Assembly: GCA_017505635.1 (NCBI GenBank)
Contig: JAFVOU010000007.1
Coordinates: 32,770-96,769 of the forward strand
Length of the DNA: 64,000 nt
Direction of reading: 5' to 3'
From: Oscillospiraceae bacterium
GTDB taxonomy: Bacteria; Bacillota; Clostridia; Oscillospirales; Ruminococcaceae
In this document: one piece after another, positions 8,360 to 15,801 of the stretch
How positions within the stretch are numbered: the first letter of the stretch is position 1
How the letters are laid out: each line of letters starts with the position of its first letter
Program-made: the position numbers and the translations under genes
The notes under the pieces: model-generated
Told to the model about the DNA's origin: nothing
Databases searched by the model: none
Seen by the model: only the letters and a program-made list of their open reading frames with translations

Positions 8360-9775
8360 TCAGGCTTTGCCTCTCTTTCTTTTTGTCAGACCTTTAAGCA
8401 GCTGAAGCGCAAAGCCCAGCAAAGGTTTTATATTTACTGCCATAATAAGCAGGGTGATAACAATGCTTATAATAACATTATGATGTATGCCGGCAATCAT
8501 TGCATAACTCATACCGCCGGTAAGTGCAACATTTATAATAAGCTGAATTGGTGAAATATTTATGTCAATAAATTTGCGGGTGTTGATTGCACGCAGGGCA
8601 AAAACCAGCACATAACTTGCAAAGGTTGCTATTGCGGCACCCTGTGCACCAATTTTTGGAATAAGAATAAGGTTAAGTGCAATGTTGGCAACTGCACCGG
8701 CAGACATTGTTGCAAGGTTTAAGCCGCCGCGTTTTTCCACCATATAGATGCTTGTCATAAAGGTGGAGAAGCAGGCAAATATTGTTGCCATAATCAGCAC
8801 AGGCACAAAGGTCCAGGCTTCAAAATAGGCTTCGTCAGCCAGCAGTTTAATCAGCGGTTTGCACAGCAGTATTATGCCTGCACCGCCGATAAATACAACA
8901 CTCTGGTATGCCTTGAATACATTGCCGAAGAAACGGCTTGTGTGCTTTTCGCCGCTTTCCTTGACAGCGCTTATCTGCCATGCTTCAAGGAAGATTGTGG
9001 CAAACACGTTTATGATACTTGGCAGCTTGTAGCTGATATCGTAGATGCCGTTAACTGTATCACCGCAGAAATATGCAACAAGATAGCGGTCACTTACGTT
9101 GGTAATCCACCAGGCAATGCTTGCAGGGATAAGGGGCAGGCAGTATTTAAGCATCTCTTTTGCCACTTCCTTGTCCAGTTTGGAAATGTCAAAGTATCTC
9201 CATACAGAAGTTATAACGCTTAAAAATACAACACTCAAAAAGTCTGCGCCGATAATGGCAGCAATATACCCCATTGCGCCCCAGCGGAATTTAAGCAGGA
9301 AAACACATACAAGAATAAGTGTGTTCACCGTTGCAAGTATGCCGTCAAAGGCATACAGTTTTGTGTAGGTTTTTGCACGGACAAACTGCTGCACAAGGGT
9401 GCGGCTGCAGCTCATAAGCAGATAGAGATACAGCATCCAGATGTACTTGTGGATAAATTCCACACGGTTTAAAAGCGGAAATGCGGCGATAAGCAGCAGA
9501 TATCCCGCACCGAGAGTAAACACACCTGTGGTGAAAACCGTGCGCTTTGAATATTTGTCGTCAAGACCAAAACGGATAATACTGTTGGAGATGCCAAGGC
9601 TTACCAGCGGGATAAGCAGGTTTGCTGTCTGCATCATCAGGCTGACATCGCTGTTTTCGGCAGGAGAAAGCACTGCTGTGTAGATTGGCATAAGCAGAAA
9701 CACCAGAAATTTACTGCTGAAACTGCTTATAAAAAACAGCACCGTATTGGAAAATAAAAACTTGTATCGGTTCAT
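8360..9775 (-). CDS. Polysaccharide flippase, MOP/Wzx-type
   Basis: A 471-residue polytopic protein with 12-14 hydrophobic helices, opening FLFSNTVLFFISSFSSKFLVFLLMPIY, the usual first helix of lipid-linked oligosaccharide flippases (MOP superfamily). DRYLVAYFCGDTVNGIYDISYKLPSI is a conserved stretch in this family. It would flip undecaprenyl-linked saccharides across the membrane for capsule, teichoic acid or glycan assembly. First gene of the flippase-trmB-apbE run; the GT2 gene lies divergently 230 bases away, so the pair may serve the same glycan. Confidence 0.88.
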   Translation of the reverse strand: MNRYKFLFSNTVLFFISSFSSKFLVFLLMPIYTAVLSPAENSDVSLMMQTANLLIPLVSLGISNSIIRFGLDDKYSKRTVFTTGVFTLGAGYLLLIAAFPLLNRVEFIHKYIWMLYLYLLMSCSRTLVQQFVRAKTYTKLYAFDGILATVNTLILVCVFLLKFRWGAMGYIAAIIGADFLSVVFLSVITSVWRYFDISKLDKEVAKEMLKYCLPLIPASIAWWITNVSDRYLVAYFCGDTVNGIYDISYKLPSIINVFATIFLEAWQISAVKESGEKHTSRFFGNVFKAYQSVVFIGGAGIILLCKPLIKLLADEAYFEAWTFVPVLIMATIFACFSTFMTSIYMVEKRGGLNLATMSAGAVANIALNLILIPKIGAQGAAIATFASYVLVFALRAINTRKFIDINISPIQLIINVALTGGMSYAMIAGIHHNVIISIVITLLIMAVNIKPLLGFALQLLKGLTKRKRGKA

Positions 9776-10005
9776 TTATACTGTCCTTATAATTAAATAA
9801 AACAATAAAATACTTTATTACATACTATAACCAATATATCATATCATAAAAGAAATGCTTTTGCAATTTTTAAAAGGTGAAATTTGTTGATTTGTATGGC
9901 GCAAAATACTGTTTTTCATAAAAGTTGCAACAATGGGCAGTATATGATAAACTGTTATGTTAGAAAGATATGTTTATACCCACAAATTTTCTTCAGGAGA
10001 ATTGT

Positions 10006-10998
10006 ATGAAAGCAAGTATTATCATACCAAACTTAAACGGTGAAGGCTGGATTGAAGATTCCATCCGCAGCTGTATCAATCAGAAATTCAATGCCGAATA
10101 CGAAATTATAGTTATAGACAACGGTTCAAAGGACCGTTCGGTGGAAATTATCAAGGAATGTGCAAAGGATTTTGAAAACTTTATCCTTATCTGCAACGAC
10201 ACCAACACAGGCTTTGACCACGCGGTTAATCAGGGCATCGAGGCTTCAAAAGCGGAATATGCCGTTATGTTCAACAACGATGCATTTGCCGAACCTGACT
10301 GGCTGCAGGTGCTTGTGGATACAGCCGACAGCGACAAAAAAATATTCTCTGTTGGCGGTCTTATGGTGCAGCACTTCAACCGCCACCTTGCCGATGATGC
10401 AAGTGACTATGTGCCTTTGTTCGGCTGGACCTGCAAACGCGGTGACGGCTTGAAACGTGAAAGATACAACAAAACCGAACGCGTGTTCTCCAACTGCGGA
10501 GGTGCGGCACTTTACCGCAGAAGCATCCTTGACGAAATAGGCTGGTTTGACGAAGCATTCTTTGCCTACGGCGAAGACGTTGACCTTGGCTGGCGCGGCA
10601 ACAATGCAGGCTATAAAAACATCTACAACCCAAATGCTGTTTGCTACCACATCTGCAGCGCAACAACAGGGGGCAGATACAACGATTTCAAGGCGGAAAA
10701 AAGCGGACAGAACACACTCTTGCTGCTGTACAAAAATCAGCCTCTGCTTATGCTTATAATCAACTTTCCGTTCCAGTTTATAGGCTATCTGCCAAAGGTG
10801 GCAATGTACTATGCACGCGGCTTTGGCAAACCGTTTATGAAAGGTACAATCAAGGGCATAAAGATGCGCAGGGAAGTGGAAAAATATCCTTTTAAATGGA
10901 AAAACCTTGGCAGTTATCTCTGGGTGGAATGGACAATGTTCAAACACTGCTTTACATATGTCAACTACCGTGTAAGAAGATTTTTTGGCTGGATTTAA
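10006..10998 (+). CDS. Family 2 glycosyltransferase (rhamnosyltransferase-like)
   Basis: A 330-residue GT2 enzyme. The GT-A fold opens SIIIPNLNGEGWIEDSI; the metal/nucleotide-sugar site is VMFNNDAFAEPDWL (a DxD-like N-D-A variant), and GWFDEAFFAYGEDVDLGWR is the acceptor/catalytic E-D-x-D region typical of WbbL-like enzymes. Near the C-terminus a hydrophobic hairpin (LLMLIINFPFQFIGYLP) probably attaches it to the membrane. ATG 10006 has CAGGAG upstream; the frame starting at 9970 has no ribosome site. It faces away from the flippase gene and likely adds a sugar to a surface polymer. Confidence 0.88.
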   Translation: MKASIIIPNLNGEGWIEDSIRSCINQKFNAEYEIIVIDNGSKDRSVEIIKECAKDFENFILICNDTNTGFDHAVNQGIEASKAEYAVMFNNDAFAEPDWLQVLVDTADSDKKIFSVGGLMVQHFNRHLADDASDYVPLFGWTCKRGDGLKRERYNKTERVFSNCGGAALYRRSILDEIGWFDEAFFAYGEDVDLGWRGNNAGYKNIYNPNAVCYHICSATTGGRYNDFKAEKSGQNTLLLLYKNQPLLMLIINFPFQFIGYLPKVAMYYARGFGKPFMKGTIKGIKMRREVEKYPFKWKNLGSYLWVEWTMFKHCFTYVNYRVRRFFGWI

Positions 10999-11026
10999 AC
11001 CTTGTTAAAACTGAACAACAAAAAAT

Positions 11027-11060
11027 ATGTCATTCTGCATTTTTGCGGAATGACATTTTG
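11027..11060. terminator. Bidirectional hairpin terminator
   Basis: ATGTCATTC and GGAATGACAT pair around TGCATTTTTGC, with T-rich sequence after and A-rich before, serving the GT2 gene (+) and the hydrolase gene (-). Same TGTCATTC ends as at 2448 and 61596. Confidence 0.8.
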
Positions 11061-11072
11061 TTTTATGTATTT

Positions 11073-12053
11073 TTAATTTTCTTTTGCTGTCGGATTTGTA
11101 ATAAGTGTGGTCGGCACACCGTTGCGGGTGTAAAAATCACATACTTCGCGGAAATATTTTTCGTTGTCCAGCAGATAAGCAAGACCGTGACCTTCGCCCT
11201 CCATTGTCACAAGGCGCTTTGGTGACCTGCAGGCATCAAACAGTTTTCTGCTCATATAACAGGGCACAAAATCGTCCCCTTCACTGTGAACAAACAGCAC
11301 GGGCAAGGTGCAGCTTTCCATAGCTTTCAGGGCAGAATATTCATCAGGGTCAAAACCGCCGTAAAGCTTTGCACCAAGCTTTATAAAAGGATAAAGCAGG
11401 TTTACAGGCAGATGAAGGTCTTTGCCGCATTTTTTTATAATCTCTTCCGCTGTGGTAAAACCGCAGTCGGCAAGAATGCCCTTTACATTCGGCGGCAAAG
11501 GTCTGCCTGCCGCCATAAGCACTGTGGAGGCACCCATGGATATACCTGTCAGTAAAAGTGGAACATCGCTGCCAAACTGCTGTGTGGCAAAATCCACCCA
11601 GCTTAAACAGTCGCGGTGTTCCTTTATGCCAAAGGTAATAATGTGCCCTCCGCTTTTGCAGGTTGTGCGCTGGTCCACAATAAGGGCGTTTCTGCCAAGG
11701 GCAAAGCAACGCTGCAGTCCGCCGCTCAAATCGCGTTCTGCGCTGCCGCGGTAGCCGTGAAACATAATCTCGGTTGCCGCCCCTTTTTTGTATTCATAAT
11801 ATGTACCATGCAAGGTAATGCCGTCAAAGGCTTTTATATAAAAATCCTCGTGGGGACGGCTGCGGGCATCCTTTATCCAGCTTTTCATCATTTCATGATA
11901 AGGTCGGTACACCTTTCCGCCGGGCACAGGCAGCACATCGGGGTCAGGCTTTCTGATTCTTGGTACAAAAAATACCGGGATAAAGCATAACAGCGATAAA
12001 AGCAGAACAGCGGCAGCAACTATAACCGCGGCAATGACAAGTTTTGTAAACAT
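11073..12053 (-). CDS. Membrane-anchored alpha/beta hydrolase
   Basis: A 326-residue protein with one N-terminal transmembrane helix (about 5-30). The hydrolase core shows MFHGYRGSAERD (oxyanion side), the nucleophile elbow LLTGISMGAST (G-x-S-x-G), the acid in FVHSEGDDFVP and the histidine in GEGHGLAYL, so the triad is complete. It resembles the Bacillus YqkD/YhfK-type serine esterase or peptidase group. Substrate unknown. The start at 12053 has AAGGAC upstream; the longer frame to 12095 has none. The gene is preceded by the DUF896 gene on the same strand but a terminator separates them. Confidence 0.85.
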   Translation of the reverse strand: MFTKLVIAAVIVAAAVLLLSLLCFIPVFFVPRIRKPDPDVLPVPGGKVYRPYHEMMKSWIKDARSRPHEDFYIKAFDGITLHGTYYEYKKGAATEIMFHGYRGSAERDLSGGLQRCFALGRNALIVDQRTTCKSGGHIITFGIKEHRDCLSWVDFATQQFGSDVPLLLTGISMGASTVLMAAGRPLPPNVKGILADCGFTTAEEIIKKCGKDLHLPVNLLYPFIKLGAKLYGGFDPDEYSALKAMESCTLPVLFVHSEGDDFVPCYMSRKLFDACRSPKRLVTMEGEGHGLAYLLDNEKYFREVCDFYTRNGVPTTLITNPTAKEN

Positions 12054-12112
12054 ATAAATCAGTCCTTTTTTATAATGGTACATTATAAAATGCAAATAAA
12101 ATATAATGGTAA

Positions 12113-12139
12113 AAAAAGCGGACGTTTTGTCCGCTTTTT
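12113..12139 (-). terminator. Terminator of the DUF896 gene
   Basis: AAAAAGCGGAC and GTCCGCTTTTT form a perfect 11-bp stem with A/T tracts on both sides, directly after the stop of the minus-strand gene. Confidence 0.85.
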
Positions 12140-12148
12140 GTCTGATGA

Positions 12149-12358
12149 TTATTTTTTCTTTCTGAATTCTGTCAGAGGAATGGTTTCACCGTCTTCGTAT
12201 TTGATGTCGGTGTTTTCAAGCTGCTGACGGAAGCTTTTGCGAAATTCGGCAATATATTCTGCGCGCAGCTGCTGCTGTTCAAGCTTTTCAGCCTCTGTAA
12301 GACCGCTTTCTCTTGATTTTTTTGCAAGTGCATTTATTCTTTCCAAACGATTATCCAC
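12149..12358 (-). CDS. DUF896 family small protein (YnzC-like)
   Basis: A 69-residue highly charged helical protein. NRLERINALAKKSRESGLTEAEKLEQQ and the following LRAEYIAEFRKSFRQQL are the hallmark of DUF896, two long helices found across Firmicutes (Bacillus YnzC, in an SOS-regulated operon there). Function is not known in detail. The start is GTG at 12358 behind a GGAG ribosome site. Monocistronic. Confidence 0.9.
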   Translation of the reverse strand: MDNRLERINALAKKSRESGLTEAEKLEQQQLRAEYIAEFRKSFRQQLENTDIKYEDGETIPLTEFRKKK

Positions 12359-12570
12359 AAAAAATTCTCCTTTTTAACACAAAACAGTGGTTATATTATT
12401 TATATATCTGATTTTAATTTAAAATTTGTGCGTACAATATATATTAACACATACTTTGTGAAAATGCAAAATATATATTGATTTATTGCAGTATATGGTA
12501 TATACTTGATATATAGTTTTTAAAACCATATCTTAAAATATTTATGATTATATAGAACGGAGAATACAGA

Positions 12571-13227
12571 ATGTCTGCAAAACCAATGAAAAGATATACA
12601 GTGGGCGAAGAGGTTTTCAACAGTGTAAGCCATGGCGTAGGTGCCCTGCTTGCAGTGGTGGGTGCAAGTGTTATCGTCACCCTTGCTGTCTGTTTTGGCG
12701 ACACCGTTGCGGTGCTTTCCAGCCTTGTTTACGGTCTGTCTCTTGTGGTGCTTTACACAATGTCAACTTTGTACCACGCTTTTCCTTTCGAAAAGGTAAA
12801 GAAAATCTTCCGCATATTTGACCACACATCAATATTTATCCTTATCGCAGGCAGCTATACACCTTTCTGCCTTCTGGCTTTAAGAGGAAATCCAAAAGGT
12901 GCGTTAGTTGCAGCTGTGGTCTGGCTGTGTGCCATAGGCGGTATAGTTATGAACGCTGTAAGCCTTGAAAAAACCGAAAAACTTTCCCTTGTCCTGTACA
13001 TTATTATGGGCTGGGCGGTAGTTGTGGTTATCAGGGATATAGTTGCAGCACTTGCAGGTCCTGCATTCTGGCTTCTGCTGGCAGGCGGGCTGAGCTATAC
13101 AGGCGGCATAATTTTTTACAAGCTTAAATTCCGCTATATGCACAGCATATGGCATCTGTTTGTGCTTGCCGGCAGTGTGCTGCACTATCTGTGCATTGTA
13201 ATCTATGTGCTGCCAATGAGTTTCTGA
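12571..13227 (+). CDS. Hemolysin III / PAQR family membrane protein
   Basis: A 218-residue protein with seven hydrophobic helices. It opens RYTVGEEVFNSVSHGVGALLAVVG and contains STLYHAF, FDHTSIFILIAGSYTPF and the C-terminal HLFVLAGSVLHY. The conserved Ser, two Asp and the His pair of these motifs form the zinc site of the CREST/PAQR hydrolase superfamily. Bacterial members (YqfA, HlyIII) act in membrane lipid homeostasis; the historical hemolysin label need not describe its role. ATG follows CGGAGAA. Confidence 0.92.
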   Translation: MSAKPMKRYTVGEEVFNSVSHGVGALLAVVGASVIVTLAVCFGDTVAVLSSLVYGLSLVVLYTMSTLYHAFPFEKVKKIFRIFDHTSIFILIAGSYTPFCLLALRGNPKGALVAAVVWLCAIGGIVMNAVSLEKTEKLSLVLYIIMGWAVVVVIRDIVAALAGPAFWLLLAGGLSYTGGIIFYKLKFRYMHSIWHLFVLAGSVLHYLCIVIYVLPMSF

Positions 13228-13246
13228 TTGTGAATAATATACACAG

Positions 13247-13272
13247 CGGGGTTATGCAGATAACCCCGTTTT
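13247..13272 (+). terminator. Terminator of the hemolysin III gene
   Basis: CGGGGTTA and TAACCCCG form an 8-bp stem followed by TTTTGTG. Confidence 0.85.
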
Positions 13273-13581
13273 GTGTAAAAAACATTTAACGATACATAAT
13301 ATTGACAATCTGTTAACAATTAGGCCAAATATGAACAATTTCTGCAGAAAACGTTTTTAGTTATTTAATATTTGTTTAACACACCTTACACAAATAGGGC
13401 GTATACTTATAACTGTAAAAGGAAGCAAGCCAAAATACAAAATAAAAATTTTTCTCTCCTCTTAATAAAATATACTTTCCCTGTAAAAACGTCCGCCGCA
13501 ACGGACGTTTTTACTTTTGTTGCCACTTTGAAAATTGTATGATAAAATATGTATGTATCAAAATTCCGAAAGGATAATGCT
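13273..13581. other. Gene-free stretch with an isolated hairpin terminator
   Basis: No reading frame with a ribosome site is seen. At 13485-13512 AAAAACGTCC and GGACGTTTTT make a 10-bp stem with a T tract that no upstream gene needs, because the hemolysin III gene already ends at 13247-13272. It may end a short RNA starting near 13400, but no convincing promoter was found. The downstream part holds the arsR ribosome site. Confidence 0.4.
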
Positions 13582-13947
13582 ATGGAACATATACACAGCT
13601 GCAGCTGCTGTCCGCTGCACGAAAATGCGGTGCATACAGCGCTGGAAAATATGCCGCAGGATAACGAGATAGATGCCCTCAGTGCATTTTTCAAGATGAT
13701 GGGGGACCCTACCCGAATAAAAATGATGTGTGTTATGGCACAGGGCGAAATGTGTGTACAGGATATTGCATCGGCACTGGATATGACCAAATCTGCAATC
13801 AGTCACCAGCTCAGCGGTTTAAAGGAAAACAAAATTGTAAAAAGCCGCAGAGAAGGCAAAAATGTTTTCTATTCCATAGATGATGACCATGTGCATACAG
13901 TGCTCAATATTGCCATGACCCATGTAAAACACAAAGCGGAAGAATAA
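13582..13947 (+). CDS. ArsR/SmtB-family zinc/cadmium-type repressor
   Basis: A 121-residue winged-helix metal sensor. The N-terminal HSCSCCPLHE supplies several possible thiol ligands. The DNA-reading helix lies in VQDIASALDMTKSAISHQLSGL. The last helix (DDHVHTVLNIAMTHVKH) has the complete D-x-H-x10-H-x2-H zinc site of CzrA/SmtB alpha-5 sensors. It should bind its operator without metal and release on Zn, Cd or Co. GAAAGGA precedes the ATG at 13582. It is not adjacent to the transporter genes: a membrane XRE gene on the other strand lies between, but the palindrome at 15423-15450 is the likely operator. Confidence 0.9.
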   Translation: MEHIHSCSCCPLHENAVHTALENMPQDNEIDALSAFFKMMGDPTRIKMMCVMAQGEMCVQDIASALDMTKSAISHQLSGLKENKIVKSRREGKNVFYSIDDDHVHTVLNIAMTHVKHKAEE

Positions 13948-13960
13948 TATCATAAAAATC

Positions 13961-13987
13961 AAAGGACGGCGTATGCCGTCCTTTTTT
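13961..13987. terminator. Terminator between arsR-type gene and the convergent XRE gene
   Basis: AAAGGACGGC and GCCGTCCTTT form a 10-bp stem followed by TTTTGC on the plus strand, and by TTTGATTTTTATG on the minus strand, so it may serve both convergent genes. Confidence 0.85.
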
Positions 13988-13997
13988 GCTGCGGTGA

Positions 13998-15218
13998 TTA
14001 TTGCTTTTGTTTTATCAGTCCGTTAAGTGCCATAACAATGTGCGGTGCCGCTGCAATAAATGCCAAAGACAAAAATACACTGCCGTTGTTAAGCTGTGCC
14101 AGACAGCTGCCCATACCGTCAAATTTTCTGTTTATAAGGCAAAAAGCGGAGATGCTGTGATAAATCCATAAAGGCACAATGCATATTGCACACACTTTGC
14201 GGCTGTGTCTGCCGCGGGTAAAAACTATAAACAAAGCGGCGACAACAAGTATAAGTGCAGTATAAATAATATTATATACATTAATTTTGTTAATCACAGC
14301 TATAACTTTCGGGGTTTCAAGCCAGAAAGCATACATATGTGCTTCGTTTTTTAAAATAACAGCCCCTACAAATCCGTAATAAACTGTGTGCAGAATTCCC
14401 AAAAGGGCAATTGCAGCAGATGTTGTATAAACTGAATTGCTGAAAGTTTTTCTTTTTTCACTTACCGCTATATTTATTACAACAGATAAAAAGTAAACAA
14501 AAGCACGAGATATTACGGTGGAATTGTTGAACTGTACAGATATTCCGTATTTTACTGCTGATGCGCCAAGCATTTCTGCCATAATTGTGCACAGGTCGTT
14601 CAAACGGTTGCCAAGGGCATATCCGTATATATGCCAGAACAGAAAAATAAAATATATACCGCTTACAGCAGCAAAGATAAAAACTTTATCAAGATTACCT
14701 TCAAAGGTGTTACAATCTGTATCGCACAGCATAAGTCTGTGTTTTTTTATATTCATTGAAAAAACAAAATAAACGGCAACAATCAGAAAACTGAAAAACA
14801 ACGGTCTGTACTGCCACGGCATAATACTTATGTAATTGCCCAGAACTGTAATTTGTCCGAAAAGACAAAAGAAAACAGAAAAAAGCACGGAGATTATGGC
14901 GATAATATATTTAAAATTTATTTTGTTTACCAGCACAGAGGCATAACTGGAGGAAGTTTTTTCATTATCCGTGTGCAGCGCATATCCGGATTTTTCCTTG
15001 TCTGATGCTGTATTGTTGCCGCAGAACAGATAATCAATGCTTATGTCGAGAACAAAGGCAATCTGAGGAACAAGGCTTATATCGGGCAGACTTTCGTTTC
15101 TTTCCCATTTGCTTACTGCTTTGTCACTCACGCCAAGTTTTTCGGCAAGGTCTTTCTGGGTAAGCCCAAGGACTTTGCGTTTTTCTTTTATAACATTGCC
15201 CATTGTAATGTTTTCCAT
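13998..15218 (-). CDS. XRE-family regulator with membrane domain
   Basis: A 406-residue protein with a helix-turn-helix domain at about 6-65 (GLTQKDLAEKLGVSDKAVSKWERNESLPDI) followed by a linker and seven or eight hydrophobic helices. This architecture, a cytoplasmic HTH tethered to a multi-TM sensor, is common in Clostridia and may link gene control to a membrane signal. No ligand can be named. The ATG at 15218 has CGGAGGT upstream. It lies between arsR and the metal-export genes and is convergent with arsR, so it could also regulate across this locus. Confidence 0.85.
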   Translation of the reverse strand: MENITMGNVIKEKRKVLGLTQKDLAEKLGVSDKAVSKWERNESLPDISLVPQIAFVLDISIDYLFCGNNTASDKEKSGYALHTDNEKTSSSYASVLVNKINFKYIIAIISVLFSVFFCLFGQITVLGNYISIMPWQYRPLFFSFLIVAVYFVFSMNIKKHRLMLCDTDCNTFEGNLDKVFIFAAVSGIYFIFLFWHIYGYALGNRLNDLCTIMAEMLGASAVKYGISVQFNNSTVISRAFVYFLSVVINIAVSEKRKTFSNSVYTTSAAIALLGILHTVYYGFVGAVILKNEAHMYAFWLETPKVIAVINKINVYNIIYTALILVVAALFIVFTRGRHSRKVCAICIVPLWIYHSISAFCLINRKFDGMGSCLAQLNNGSVFLSLAFIAAAPHIVMALNGLIKQKQ

Positions 15219-15385
15219 AGGCCGACCTCCGTTTGGGGAATAAGGGTATGATGCTTTTTTGCTGTAACGGTAAAACTGTTATGATGATATTATAGCACAC
15301 TACTGTTATATGTACACCCATAGGCTGTGGGATAACTCTACCGGCAGTAGAGTTGATAGTTCGCAGTATGTTCAGTAAAAAATAT

Positions 15386-15415
15386 TGACAAATTAAATGT
15401 GTTTCAACTATAATA
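15386..15415 (+). promoter_or_regulatory. Consensus promoter of the metal-export operon
   Basis: TTGACA at 15386-15391, an 18-base spacer and TATAAT at 15410-15415; both hexamers are perfect consensus. Confidence 0.85.
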
Positions 15416-15422
15416 TAAGCAC

Positions 15423-15450
15423 AAACAGTTGAACAACTGCTCAACTGTTT
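15423..15450 (+). promoter_or_regulatory. ArsR-type operator
   Basis: AAACAGTTGA and TCAACTGTTT are perfect inverted 10-mers separated by 8 bases, right at the expected transcription start. The TTGA/TCAA half-sites with this spacing resemble SmtB/CzrA operators, so the repressor at 13582 is the natural candidate. Confidence 0.7.
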
Positions 15451-15478
15451 GCAAAAATACATACAAGAGGAAACAGCT

Positions 15479-15700
15479 ATGACAAAAACATACCGTCTTA
15501 CAGGTCTCTGCTGTGCAAACTGTGCGGCAAGAATGGAACGACTTATCGAAAAAATAGACACAGTAAACGAGGTTACCCTCAATTTTATGACAACAAAGCT
15601 GATTGTTGATATGGACGAAAACGGTGTTGAAGCTACCGAAGAAAAAATTATGGCAGCTATTGCAAAGGTAAGCCGTGAAGTGGTGATGACAAGGGCTTAA
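15479..15700 (+). CDS. HMA-domain metallochaperone
   Basis: A 73-residue heavy-metal-associated domain. It starts TYRLTGLCCANCAARME, where the C-A-N-C pair replaces the usual M-x-C-x-x-C loop, so Cys-Cys-x-x-Cys may bind soft metal ions. The rest follows the ferredoxin-like HMA fold (KIDTVNEVTLNFMTTKLIVDMDENG). P-type ATPases usually carry this domain at their N-terminus; here it is a separate protein and the ATPase downstream lacks it. First gene behind the operator; ribosome site AAGAGGAAA. Confidence 0.92.
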   Translation: MTKTYRLTGLCCANCAARMERLIEKIDTVNEVTLNFMTTKLIVDMDENGVEATEEKIMAAIAKVSREVVMTRA

Positions 15701-15740
15701 CTGTTTATACAGCGGTTATTATTTTTATATTACTAAAATG

Positions 15741-15780
15741 GGCGCACAGCAGGGAATGCAGGTAAATCTGCGCCTTTTTT
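15741..15780 (+). terminator. Intra-operon hairpin with T tract
   Basis: GGCGCA (15741-15746) pairs with TGCGCC (15769-15774), followed by six T. It lies between the HMA gene and the ATPase gene and may attenuate, so the small chaperone is made in excess. Confidence 0.5.
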
Positions 15781-15801
15781 GCGCCTTTACGGAGATTTTA
15801 T

